Below are positions 1 to 7,504 of a stretch of 64,000 nt of DNA, one piece after another (position 1 is the first letter of the stretch; every line of letters begins with the position of its first letter). A model generated the notes under the pieces. That model ran no database searches and was not told where the DNA came from. It saw only the letters and a program-made list of their open reading frames with translations. Origin of the DNA: Anaerolineae bacterium (GTDB lineage: Bacteria > Chloroflexota > Anaerolineae > Promineifilales > Promineifilaceae); NCBI GenBank assembly GCA_030425205.1, contig JAUIAP010000005.1:186001-250000 (forward strand), given 5' to 3'. Both the position numbers and the translations under genes were made by a program.

Positions 1-243
1 TGCGCCATAGTATGAACCAAAACGCACATCGTCACTCAACAGCGTGCTTTCTAACAGGGCAGCATCATTGGCGTTGAGTGCGGCGGGAAATTGTGCGGCA
101 ACAGATTCGGCCGAAATAGTCTCTACGACATCGGCCGCGGCAAATCCAATCACTTTTTGCGAAGCAGATTTCTCGCGTGCAAATGCAAACGGTACAACGG
201 TCGTAATGATTAAAATGAGGATGAGTGTTGAGACTTTTTTCAT
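1..243 (-). CDS. Partial exported protein, SnoaL/NTF2-like start
   Basis: The gene starts at the ATG at 243 and runs off the left edge of the window; 81 codons are visible. The start follows an AAAGGTG-type ribosome binding site. The first 22 residues form a clean signal peptide: MKK, then a Leu/Ile/Val-rich core ending in FAFA. The mature start contains a predicted helix with the pattern FPAALNANDAALLE followed by a VRFGSYYG-like strand, which resembles the opening of SnoaL/NTF2-fold proteins. The fold assignment is a guess from this pattern alone, because most of the protein is missing. It is divergent from the redoxin gene at 566, and the 244-565 spacer must hold both promoters. Confidence 0.6.
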   Translation of the reverse strand, partial: MKKVSTLILILIITTVVPFAFAREKSASQKVIGFAAADVVETISAESVAAQFPAALNANDAALLESTLLSDDVRFGSYYGA

Positions 244-565
244 AATAGCACCTTTTTCCTATAGACAGTATACGCAACCGCTTTCTAAACGATTTCAACA
301 AAAAGATACATTTTTATGTACAGTCGAGGAAATAATCTTTACAAAATCGCAAAACGGTATCAATTGTTCACAACTCAGTAACAAATTAGTCTTGCATTTT
401 CAGCCTGTCGGCTCGAAAGATGTAATCTCCGCGTAACTTCTATTCAGTATGATTTGTAACAGTCTTAGACTGTCGAAGCTTGACGATTAACCGTTGCACA
501 TATGGCGGGAAACCTTCGCACACTGGCAGTCTATTCGCGCAATTTGTGGCGCAAGGAGAGTGAAA
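244..565. other. Gene-free spacer between divergent genes
   Basis: This 322-bp spacer separates two divergent genes. I see no convincing reading frame in it. On the minus strand a TATACT-like box lies about 30 bp before the partial exported gene. On the plus strand a TTGACG at 480-485 is followed by AT-rich sequence, but no good -10 lies at the usual spacing. Just before 566 there is an AAGGAGAG ribosome binding site (553-560). No repeat of the hairpin family found elsewhere was recognised. Confidence 0.4.
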
Positions 566-1201
566 ATGCGCATCGTGCTGTTAATCGTATTGCTTCTCGC
601 TATAGGGTGTAACGTTCCTGCGGCTGAAGAAGTTCCCATTGTTAATGAAACTGAGACAATTGCTGTCAACACTTCGCCATCCGGCACGCAAGTCGCCCTT
701 TCCCCAACCGCTCCAATCGATATTCCGATGCCAACTGCGACCTCTCTCGCAGACACGCTTCCCGTCATCCAAGCTGCCCCCGAAATCGCCAATGAAATTT
801 GGCTCAACAGCGATCCCATAAAACTTTCTGATCTACGTGGTAAAGTGGTGTTGGTCGAATTTTGGACGTTTGGGTGAATCAACTGCCAACGTGTGGTTCC
901 ACACGTTAACGATTGGTACGCGCAGTTTGCCGGCGACGATTTTGAAGTGATCGGCGTGCACTATCCAGAATTTGCCTATGAACGCGAGGTCGAAAATGTT
1001 GCGGCGGCGATATTGCGGATGGAGATTAAATATCCCGTCGCTATCGACAACGACCGCAAAACGTGGAGTGCATATCGCCAACGTTACTGGCCGACGCGCT
1101 ATTTGATCGACAAGGATGGCAATATCCGCTACAAGCACATTGGAGAAGGGGCCTATGCTGAGACGGCTCGGTTGATTGCGGCGTTAATTGCGGAAGAGTA
1201 A
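566..1201 (+). CDS. Candidate selenoprotein: lipoprotein thioredoxin-like redoxin with UxxC (TGA at codon 104)
   Basis: A membrane-anchored thioredoxin/AhpC-TSA-like protein, probably a thiol oxidoreductase. The start at 566 has an AAGGAGAG site at 553-560. Residues 1-15 form a lipoprotein signal (hydrophobic core, then AIGC), followed by a Ser/Thr/Pro-rich linker to about residue 75. The redoxin domain begins at KLSDLRGKVVLVEFWTFG. The next codon is TGA at 875-877, then Ile-Asn-Cys and QRVVPHV. Relatives with the WTxxCxNC active site have Cys where TGA stands, so the product reads U104-I-N-C107. The frame stays open after the TGA to TAA at 1199-1201 and includes the expected cis-Pro region (WPTRYLIDKDG). 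A perfect 8-bp hairpin follows the TGA (see 875-907). Alternatives are a point mutation that makes a pseudogene or a sequencing error. The selenocysteine machinery is not in the window, so the reading is inferred. Confidence 0.75.
875..907 (+). promoter_or_regulatory. Candidate bacterial SECIS element after in-frame TGA
   Basis: TGA 875-877 is followed by a perfect stem: AACGTGTG at 888-895 pairs with CACACGTT at 900-907, with a GTTC tetraloop at 896-899. Eighteen bases separate the TGA from the first loop base, which is a G. Bacterial SECIS models ask for a small apical loop beginning with G at roughly this distance. The hairpin lies inside the coding sequence of the conserved active-site helix, as bacterial SECIS elements do. 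Confidence 0.65.
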
Positions 1202-1270
1202 ACAGCGCATTCATCCGTCATTTGACATAAGATTCAGCGCAAGATGTGACAAATCGATTGGGTCGCTAGC

Positions 1271-1276
1271 TATAAT
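1271..1276 (+). promoter_or_regulatory. -10 box TATAAT six bp before the 1283 start (leaderless)
   Basis: A consensus TATAAT lies at 1271-1276 and the ATG of the next gene is at 1283, six bases later. Transcription would start at or beside the A of ATG, and no Shine-Dalgarno sequence is present. A GTGACA (1246-1251) lies 19 bp upstream as a possible -35. Confidence 0.6.
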
Positions 1277-1282
1277 CTAGCC

Positions 1283-2134
1283 ATGCGATACTTCTATTTA
1301 ATCCTCCTCACGCTGCTCATTGCGTGTCAATCGACTGCTCCTGAACCCACCCCCGTCATCGAGGCACCAAGCTCATTGCAGGTCATGATCGCCAGCGACG
1401 ATTATCACGTCGGTACGCCTCGTATCGCGCTGGTCTTGTTTGATGGAATTGCCCCCGCTGAAGGGCTGCAAGATGTTGTTGTCCGCCTATTCGATTTGCG
1501 TGGCGCAGAACCATCTGTCATTTGGGAAGGGGCCGCGACCGAATATCCAGATGCGCCCGTCGCCTATTGGACGACCTATCCCGAAATTCCTGCGGCGGGT
1601 GAGTGGGGGTTGCAGATTGCGGCGACGCTGGCCGATGGATCGGCCGATCAATACGACCGCCTCCTAGCCGTTACCGATGCACCCCGTTCCCCTGCGATTG
1701 GCACCATCCCCCCCGCCTCCGAAAATCGCACCGCTGCCACAAACGATCTCTCTGAACTCTCGTCTGGGAACAACCCCGTTCCCGCACTCTATCAGATGAC
1801 CGTTGCCGATGCGCTGCAATCTGGAAAACCGTCTGTTATTACCTTTGCAACCCCTGCATTTTGCCAGACCCAAATTTGCGCGCCTGTTGTCACAACGGTT
1901 GAATCGGTTTTTGAGCAGGTTGGCGACGCGGCAAACTTTTTGCATTTGGAAGTCTACAAAGATTTTCAAGAGCTGACCGTCTCCGATGAAATGACCGAGT
2001 GGGACCTGACGACTGAGCCATGGACGTTTATCCTCAATGCGGATGGCGAAGTCGCGGCACGCTTGGGGGGGCCCGTCTCAAAAGCCGAAATTTTGTCTGA
2101 ACTTGCAAACGTTGGAGTCAACAGTGGGCAGTAG
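1283..2134 (+). CDS. Thioredoxin-like lipoprotein
   Basis: This 283-residue exported lipoprotein has a signal ending in LLIAC (Cys15). After a Pro-rich spacer, residues about 30-130 look like a beta-sandwich domain (ligand or gas-sensor-like, not identified). Residues about 175-280 look like a thioredoxin fold: KPSVITFATPAFC, with C194 and C199 spaced as CxxxxC, then the strand-helix pattern and a TEPWTFILNADGEVAARL segment matching the cis-Pro strand and last sheet. Proteins of this type are known in Chloroflexota as thioredoxin-family lipoproteins. It follows the candidate selenoprotein in the same direction but has its own promoter, so the two may act in the same extracytoplasmic thiol pathway. 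The partner is not known. Confidence 0.7.
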   Translation: MRYFYLILLTLLIACQSTAPEPTPVIEAPSSLQVMIASDDYHVGTPRIALVLFDGIAPAEGLQDVVVRLFDLRGAEPSVIWEGAATEYPDAPVAYWTTYPEIPAAGEWGLQIAATLADGSADQYDRLLAVTDAPRSPAIGTIPPASENRTAATNDLSELSSGNNPVPALYQMTVADALQSGKPSVITFATPAFCQTQICAPVVTTVESVFEQVGDAANFLHLEVYKDFQELTVSDEMTEWDLTTEPWTFILNADGEVAARLGGPVSKAEILSELANVGVNSGQ

Positions 2135-2171
2135 ATGGTGGGTAGCAGTCGGTCGGCAGGCCAATCGACGG

Positions 2172-2699
2172 TTGGATAGAGCCAACAGCCAGCGGTTCAT
2201 CTTTATTTGTGCACTGTCCATTGTGCACGGCTTCCTGTTTCTCTTGATCTTTCAAACAGCGTCGGCGCACGCTCAACTCGTCGCGGCCGAACCGAGTAAC
2301 GGTACGACGCTGGCGGCATCTCCCGCTGAAATACATCTGACCTTTAACGAAAATCTGGGTGCGGATAGCCGAGTGACGATTCTTGGCGACAACTTTGCGC
2401 GTGTTGCTGGCGTGGCGGTGCGCGAGATCATTTTTAACGAAATTTTTGTCAGCATTCCAGAGCTAGAGGCCGGTGTTTATACGGTGCAGTATGATGTCGT
2501 TTCGGCCGATAATCACCCCATCAGCGGCAGCTACGAATTTGCCGTCCAGCCGCCGCGCGCGCTATCCTCGCTCTGGACGGGTGCTGTTTTTGGCGCACTG
2601 CTTGCGCTTGTCGGTGTGGCTATATTGATTGTGCGCCGCAGACGGCTCACTCACCTAAGCGACTCTCGCCAAGGGGAATTCCCACCCCTTGCGCAGTGA
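2172..2699 (+). CDS. CopC-domain membrane-anchored protein
   Basis: The protein has a signal/anchor segment (ICALSIVHGFLFLLIF, then SAHA), a CopC-like beta-sandwich, and a C-terminal membrane helix followed by RRRR. The CopC signature is clear: mature HAQLVAAEPSNGTTL, LTFNENL, then YDVVSADNHPISGSYEF. In CopC proteins the N-terminal His and the DxHP motif bind Cu(II); both are present here. The start is uncertain. The TTG at 2172 gives a good basic n-region for the signal, but a GTG at 2223 is possible and the frame is open further upstream into the previous gene. No Shine-Dalgarno decides it. The 3' end overlaps the convergent DUF2723 gene by 53 bp. It is probably a periplasmic or surface copper-handling protein. 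Confidence 0.75.
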   Translation: MDRANSQRFIFICALSIVHGFLFLLIFQTASAHAQLVAAEPSNGTTLAASPAEIHLTFNENLGADSRVTILGDNFARVAGVAVREIIFNEIFVSIPELEAGVYTVQYDVVSADNHPISGSYEFAVQPPRALSSLWTGAVFGALLALVGVAILIVRRRRLTHLSDSRQGEFPPLAQ

Positions 2700-5145
2700 T
2701 GCGCTCATCTAGGATTGGAATCGGCCGATTGGTGAACGCATCATACACCGTCAGCCAAGCCGCCACCGATTGCCCGTTAAACGTCGGTTCACCCAATTTC
2801 AACAAGTGTGGATCGCGAACGCTTGAGCCAGCGATCCATTTAAGGGTCGGGATCGCACCTGTGGCTGGCACGCTGTCATTCTGCGTGCGCCATGCCCATG
2901 TCGTGTTGTCCGCTTCATAACCGACAAAGCGGATACCGACACGTAGATCACGGGTAATCGGCCGATTTGCGACAAACTCCTGCACGCTGACAAAATTCTC
3001 TCCGCGCACCCCATTCCCGCCTAACCAAACGATTCCCTGCCCTAACGGAACGTAGTGCGTTTGTTCAAGCGTCATCTCCTTGCGTCCAACGACCGCCCAC
3101 TCTGTGTCCAACACCGTGCTGTAGAAACCATCACGCGCTTGCCAATGCAAATAGAGACGTGGCGCGACAGTCACATCAAAATCATAGCCGATCAGCTGGT
3201 CGCCACGCTCATTTTTTGCGCCAAACCAAACGCGATTGCGCGTGAACGGTCGCCACGCTGTCGGTATGACGGTTAACGCGGTCGCCATCGTGCGCGGCTC
3301 GCCCGCTTGATCCAGAAGTGGTGTTCCATCTGCTAAATACCCGCCAATCAAAACCTGATAGCTTCCCGGCGTCGCCCCTAAACGCGGTGTCAGCCGTAAT
3401 TGGGTGACTGCATACCCGTCGGTTTGCGCGATGGCTGGCACATCATCTTGCGCGAATAGCTGCCCACTTTGCGCATCGACCAAATGGGCAAACAAATTCA
3501 TCGCCGGCAACGCAACCAACGGCTCCCACACCAATGTGAGGGTCATCTCTTCGCCTATCGCTGTTGTTGTCACACTTTGCTGGAAGGCCAAAATCTGAAT
3601 CTGTTCGCCAAGCTGTGTCTCAAATGGTGTAAATCCGTCGAGCGGAAGCGCAACTGGCTCACCATTGTATAAAAACGCATCGCCGAATGGACGCGGCAGA
3701 TCGCCCCCGTGAAAATCGGTTGCAACCACCGCACCGTTGACAGCCGCGATGGCCGTTGTCCACTTTTCAGTTACCGTTTCGCCTTGTGGAAAGACAAACT
3801 GCACGTCTAAATCAGGCCGCGCCCCTGCGATCTCTTGTAGATAGCGCATCGGCGTAAACCAGTGCCAATTTGACAGCACGGTTGCCCCAGCCGGAGCCTC
3901 GGCCAAAATCTCCTTCGCATAGTCAATTGAATTATCCTCGTCGCGCAACCACCAGAAACTTGGGAAGCGTGCTGCTCCCTGCCCGATGATAAGCAGAAGC
4001 AAGAGAAGCCCAACTGTAGCGCGTAGAAGCTGTGGTTTTAGCTTTACACGGCTATTCTGCAAATGCGGAGCGAATGCACCCACCAAACGCCCTATCAGCT
4101 GCATCAAGTACCAACCGCCGACGCCTATGCAAATTGCCAACGGGAGATATGCAGGCAGCATATATTCGACCGTTTGTGGAGCGCGATAGGTGGCAACAAT
4201 AAAGGTGTGGATGAAGAAGGTCGCGCCGAGCAGGATGCCTATTTTGCGTTGCTGCCAAAGGAGCCCGATCAAGCCAGCAAAGGCTAATGCCAACAGCAGG
4301 GGATGGAATTGAAATGTCAAGACATTCCACATCACACCCGTGCGGAGCCAGAGCTGGCTAGGGGTGATGAAGTAGAAGAAGTCGCCGCCAAAACCTAAGC
4401 CGAGCGCATAGTTGATGAACTCGGTTGGGTTGCGTAAGTTTGGCGCAACGATGGGCAAGTAGAGCAGGGGCAACAAGCCGAGCAGCCCAAACGCCAACTG
4501 CCACCAGCGTCGCCTATCCCGCCATAAGACCCATGGAATCATCACCAGTCCCATGTACGCCAGCGACAAATGATGGGTGAATCCAAAGCCAAATGCCAGT
4601 GCAAACAACAGCACGGGTCGGCTGTTTCTTCTCGCTATCTCTCGCGGTGCGTCGGCCGCATCTGGACGGGAATCGATAATTACCAAGAAATAGAAACAGA
4701 TCGCTGCAAATAACGCGGTCAAACTACGAATGTTGGCCGTTGTTGCCTGAGACCAAAATGTGGTCGCGATCCCCAATGCTGCTGTCCCGATCAGTGCGGC
4801 GAGACTCCGAAAGTGTGTTGAAGAATTCACAAATTCCGCAACATGCATTTGACTGTTTTTGAGGAGGTTCTTCAGAATGGTCTCAATCGTTGTAAAGATG
4901 ATGCCAAGCGTCAGCGTGCTGGTGACGGCCGAAAAGAGGTTTATTTTGACGGCTGGGGAGAGGGGGAGCGGCAGCTTGCTGAAAAGATGTGCCAGAAGCG
5001 TGTAGAGCGGGAAGCCAGGCGGGTGGGCGAGTCCAAGCGTGCTGCTAACAAGCTGGAACTCGCCATTATCGGCCGATAACACCCCCCTAGAAAGTGTAAC
5101 AACATAAAGCCCAAAGAAGCCTAAACAGGTTAACCAACGCACCAT
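2647..5145 (-). CDS. DUF2723 (TMEM260-like) multi-pass membrane protein
   Basis: This 832-residue protein has a large polytopic N-terminal half (residues about 1-400, roughly ten hydrophobic segments) and a soluble C-terminal half. The opening matches DUF2723: a first helix, then LSADNGEFQLVSSTLGLAHPPG, where the acidic and His residues sit as in GT-C type transferases. The C-terminal region has beta-strand patterns with several repeats of the SLVWEPL/LHWQARDG kind, probably carbohydrate-binding-like sandwiches. The family is related to protein O-mannosyl-type transferases, so it probably glycosylates an envelope target; the substrate is unknown. A TATAAT on the minus strand six bases before the ATG suggests a leaderless mRNA. 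A similar two-part architecture is seen in the protein at 7505. Confidence 0.8.
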   Translation of the reverse strand: MVRWLTCLGFFGLYVVTLSRGVLSADNGEFQLVSSTLGLAHPPGFPLYTLLAHLFSKLPLPLSPAVKINLFSAVTSTLTLGIIFTTIETILKNLLKNSQMHVAEFVNSSTHFRSLAALIGTAALGIATTFWSQATTANIRSLTALFAAICFYFLVIIDSRPDAADAPREIARRNSRPVLLFALAFGFGFTHHLSLAYMGLVMIPWVLWRDRRRWWQLAFGLLGLLPLLYLPIVAPNLRNPTEFINYALGLGFGGDFFYFITPSQLWLRTGVMWNVLTFQFHPLLLALAFAGLIGLLWQQRKIGILLGATFFIHTFIVATYRAPQTVEYMLPAYLPLAICIGVGGWYLMQLIGRLVGAFAPHLQNSRVKLKPQLLRATVGLLLLLLIIGQGAARFPSFWWLRDEDNSIDYAKEILAEAPAGATVLSNWHWFTPMRYLQEIAGARPDLDVQFVFPQGETVTEKWTTAIAAVNGAVVATDFHGGDLPRPFGDAFLYNGEPVALPLDGFTPFETQLGEQIQILAFQQSVTTTAIGEEMTLTLVWEPLVALPAMNLFAHLVDAQSGQLFAQDDVPAIAQTDGYAVTQLRLTPRLGATPGSYQVLIGGYLADGTPLLDQAGEPRTMATALTVIPTAWRPFTRNRVWFGAKNERGDQLIGYDFDVTVAPRLYLHWQARDGFYSTVLDTEWAVVGRKEMTLEQTHYVPLGQGIVWLGGNGVRGENFVSVQEFVANRPITRDLRVGIRFVGYEADNTTWAWRTQNDSVPATGAIPTLKWIAGSSVRDPHLLKLGEPTFNGQSVAAWLTVYDAFTNRPIPILDERITAQGVGIPLGESRLGE

Positions 5146-5151
5146 ACGCTG

Positions 5152-5157
5152 ATTATA
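5152..5157 (-). promoter_or_regulatory. -10 box of the DUF2723 gene, six bp from ATG
   Basis: Read on the minus strand this is TATAAT, followed by CAGCGT and the ATG at 5145. The six-base spacing leaves no room for a leader or ribosome binding site. It lies immediately after the stop of the upstream TfoX-domain gene. Confidence 0.6.
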
Positions 5158-5496
5158 TTACTTTGGCGGGAGGGATTGCGCGTAATCGACCCCCCGTTGT
5201 ACCCAAACGCTCAACTGTTCATCGGTCGCATAGCCAGCGGGTTGCACCCAAATGAAGCCGCGCATCGGCCGAAAATTGCCGCTCGTGTCGCGTGCGTGTT
5301 CTTCAAACAAGAACTCAGTCCAACGCGCTTTGCCAACGCGCACCATGAGATCATCCCCAGCATCCCCGCCAACGCCAACCGCCATATTTCCACGCACCAT
5401 AAACGCAATCCCCCCAAACATCTTGCGTTCGCGCACATCATCCCGATCTTTTAGTTGCTGTCGCACACGCGCAGCGATTGATTCATCAAATGCCAT
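5158..5496 (-). CDS. TfoX N-terminal domain protein
   Basis: This 112-residue protein consists of a single TfoX/Sxy N-terminal domain: VRERKMFGGIAFMVRGNMAVGV, then LMVRVG and a GFIWVQPAG segment. The C-terminal TfoX domain that completes E. coli Sxy is absent. Stand-alone N-terminal versions are common and their role is unknown; a link to competence should not be assumed. The start lies 6 bp after the stop of the cupredoxin gene, and a GGAGGAG sequence inside the last codons of that gene serves as ribosome binding site. The two genes are therefore probably co-transcribed. Confidence 0.8.
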   Translation of the reverse strand: MAFDESIAARVRQQLKDRDDVRERKMFGGIAFMVRGNMAVGVGGDAGDDLMVRVGKARWTEFLFEEHARDTSGNFRPMRGFIWVQPAGYATDEQLSVWVQRGVDYAQSLPPK

Positions 5497-5502
5497 TTGT
5501 GT

Positions 5503-7206
5503 TTACTCCTCCACAACAATCACGCCAGACATCCCGCGCCCTTCCGAGGCGCCATGTAGCTCGCAGAAATAGGCGAATGTGCCTGTCTCATCAAAAGTGA
5601 AGCTACGCTCTTCACCGCTGCCAAAGAGCGTTGTGTCAAACGAGCCATCCTCTGCTTGGGCAGAGTGCTGGGCATTGCCGACGTTGATCCACGTGATCGT
5701 CGTTCCCGTTTTGATGGTGACATTGTTGGAGACGAACTCGAAATCCTCCATGTCAACAGTCACGACAACGGGTTCGGGGGTTGGTTCGGCCGTAGGGACA
5801 GCTTCAACTTCTCCGCCCTCAGCCGGATCAACGATAAGTGTGGCCGCCGCAATTGCCTCTTGCAACCCCCCATCATCGTCTGCCTCACCCAGCATCCGCA
5901 CCAATGCTTCAACATCGGGGCCAATTGGGGCATCAATGATGGAAATGCCCTCGTTGATGGCGAGTTCAAGCTGGTCGATTGCGTAGTTGACGGTGTCCAA
6001 GATGGTGGCGTTGCTCGCTTCCGCATCGGGCGAGACATCGGCAACTTCTGCCTGATTGCGTGCGTTGCGGAGGTGGAAAAGGAGCCCTTGCCCGTCGCTG
6101 GGGTCTTCAACTGTGCCGTCGTTGTTGAGATCGGCCGATTCTCCATTAATCACATTCACCACCTGTTCTGCCTCTCGGCGCGTCGTATCCATGTCACCAG
6201 CGTTAAAGGCGGCCAACATCAGCGCGGCATGTTCCCGCGCCGTTGCCATTTGCACAGCTGCGTTGGCAAGGAAAGTCGTATCGTAGCCAACTTCTTCAAC
6301 AATAATTTCCACGGTTGGCTCTGGCGTTGGCGTGTCCGTTGGGACGGCGGTTGGCTCTTCCGTCGGTGCAATCGTGGGGACAGCCGTGACGGCCGCGATT
6401 GGTTCGGCATCGGCAGGTTGCTCGACAACGGTGATGACGGAGGCCATGTCGTTGCCAGCGGCGTCACCGTGAATCGTGCAGTAGATAACGTAGGTTCCGG
6501 GATCGGTGAAGGTAAATTCGGCCGATTCTCCCGCAAAAAAGTTTTCTGTTTCAAGCGATCCATCGACAAACGTGACGTTGTGCGGGGCATTGTCCTGACT
6601 CGTCCATGTTACCTGCGTGCCGGCGGGAATCGTCAGGTCGGCGGGGTTGAATTCAAAGTTGACGAGCGCAATGTTTTGTGGTGGAGGCGGCTGATTGCCA
6701 ATCTCTGCGTCATCCTCCCCCGCAATGGCTTCGACAACGGCTGTCGGTGTTGGGTCGGGCAAGGCGACTGGTTCTGGCTGCCGCACATACCAAATGTAGT
6801 AGAGGGCAATCCCAAGTGTCACCGCAATCGCCCAGACGATATACGTCACCCACATCACCTTGCGTAGCTGTCCGATTTTGCGCGGCAAAATTTTCCAGCC
6901 CGCCAAAAGACAGTAGATGGACAAAATCGCCGCCGTCAGCCCAAACAAGCCGTGCAGCGCGGCGACGACATAATACGCATTGGGGCGGGCCAGCGCTTGT
7001 TGCGGGATGCGCTGCCCCAGAAACTCCGACACCATGATCCAAATCACCAAAATGGTGTTGAGAATCACGACGGGCGTGTTGATGAGGTCATGCAGCTTGA
7101 ACTTGCCTTGCCGCTGCACAACAACACCAATCGTCAACAAGATAAAGAAGAGTACTTCAGCGAGTAGGGTGAGATCAGTACCCAACGTAGCGTTTGTCCC
7201 AAACAT
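5503..7206 (-). CDS. Membrane protein with two cupredoxin (blue copper) domains
   Basis: A 567-residue protein. Residues about 1-155 hold four or five membrane helices resembling DUF420-type proteins. Residues about 180-270 form a plastocyanin-like domain: GTQVTWTSQDNAPHNVTF, then YVIYCTIHG and a Met about seven residues on. A Pro/Thr-rich linker and a helical region (about 320-460, ATAREHAALMLAAFNAGD, likely a four-helix bundle) follow. A second cupredoxin ends the protein: ITWINVGNAQHSAQ, then FAYFCELHG and Met. Both domains keep the His-Cys-His-Met type 1 copper ligands. It would sit in the membrane with the copper sites outside and could carry electrons to or from a respiratory oxidase. 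An AAGGAGA site lies before the ATG. No oxidase genes are nearby, so the partner is unknown. Confidence 0.8.
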   Translation of the reverse strand: MFGTNATLGTDLTLLAEVLFFILLTIGVVVQRQGKFKLHDLINTPVVILNTILVIWIMVSEFLGQRIPQQALARPNAYYVVAALHGLFGLTAAILSIYCLLAGWKILPRKIGQLRKVMWVTYIVWAIAVTLGIALYYIWYVRQPEPVALPDPTPTAVVEAIAGEDDAEIGNQPPPPQNIALVNFEFNPADLTIPAGTQVTWTSQDNAPHNVTFVDGSLETENFFAGESAEFTFTDPGTYVIYCTIHGDAAGNDMASVITVVEQPADAEPIAAVTAVPTIAPTEEPTAVPTDTPTPEPTVEIIVEEVGYDTTFLANAAVQMATAREHAALMLAAFNAGDMDTTRREAEQVVNVINGESADLNNDGTVEDPSDGQGLLFHLRNARNQAEVADVSPDAEASNATILDTVNYAIDQLELAINEGISIIDAPIGPDVEALVRMLGEADDDGGLQEAIAAATLIVDPAEGGEVEAVPTAEPTPEPVVVTVDMEDFEFVSNNVTIKTGTTITWINVGNAQHSAQAEDGSFDTTLFGSGEERSFTFDETGTFAYFCELHGASEGRGMSGVIVVEE

Positions 7207-7319
7207 GATTTGTCTCCTTGCAAATAGGTCAATTCACGGTGACCCGCAAATTTTTGAGCAATCATATCATGCAATCTGTTATTTTTATGTGATTGTCGAG
7301 TGAATGGGAAGTATTGAGC

Positions 7320-7351
7320 GTGTGTCGGGTCGCAATTACGACCCGACACAC
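7320..7351. repeat. Intergenic hairpin, 13-bp arms
   Basis: GTGTGTCGGGTCG at 7320-7332 pairs perfectly with 7339-7351 around CAATTA. On the minus strand the loop region reads TAATTGC. It belongs to the loosely related set of intergenic hairpins described in the findings. It has no run of T and lies between divergent genes, although it directly follows the reading-frame remnant at 7360. Confidence 0.7.
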
Positions 7352-7359
7352 TGGTGTTA

Positions 7360-7441
7360 TTATGCGCGGCGCAGCTTGATAATGGCGACTGTGCCAGCGA
7401 GCAGCAGGCCACTCAAGAGTAGGTGTATAGTTTTCGTACAG
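7360..7441 (-). pseudogene. Possible C-terminal remnant of a membrane-anchored protein
   Basis: The minus strand encodes a segment that looks like the tail of a surface protein: a short polar lead, HLLLSGLLLAGTVAII as a membrane helix, then KLRRA and a TAA stop, followed by a strong hairpin. There is no plausible start or body upstream, because the region runs into the divergent gene at 7505. A remnant left after a deletion is one explanation; chance is another. Confidence 0.25.
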
Positions 7442-7504
7442 TCGTTAAGCCGTTGTGAATGCGGCGTGCGAGGGACGCTGGAGGAGGCTACTATTACGCT
7501 GTAT

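Noticed and set aside
494..877. A short protein ending at TGA, with a separate downstream protein at 893-1201
   Set aside because: Both halves form one redoxin domain in one frame. The TGA is at an active-site Cys position and is followed by a SECIS-like hairpin, so one selenoprotein is the better reading, though a decayed gene cannot be excluded.
5656..6867. Long plus-strand open frame (about 400 codons) opposite the cupredoxin gene
   Set aside because: It lies wholly antisense to a gene with clear domains, has unnatural composition (rich in Arg, Gly, Asn, His) and no start signal. It results from the coding pattern of the other strand.
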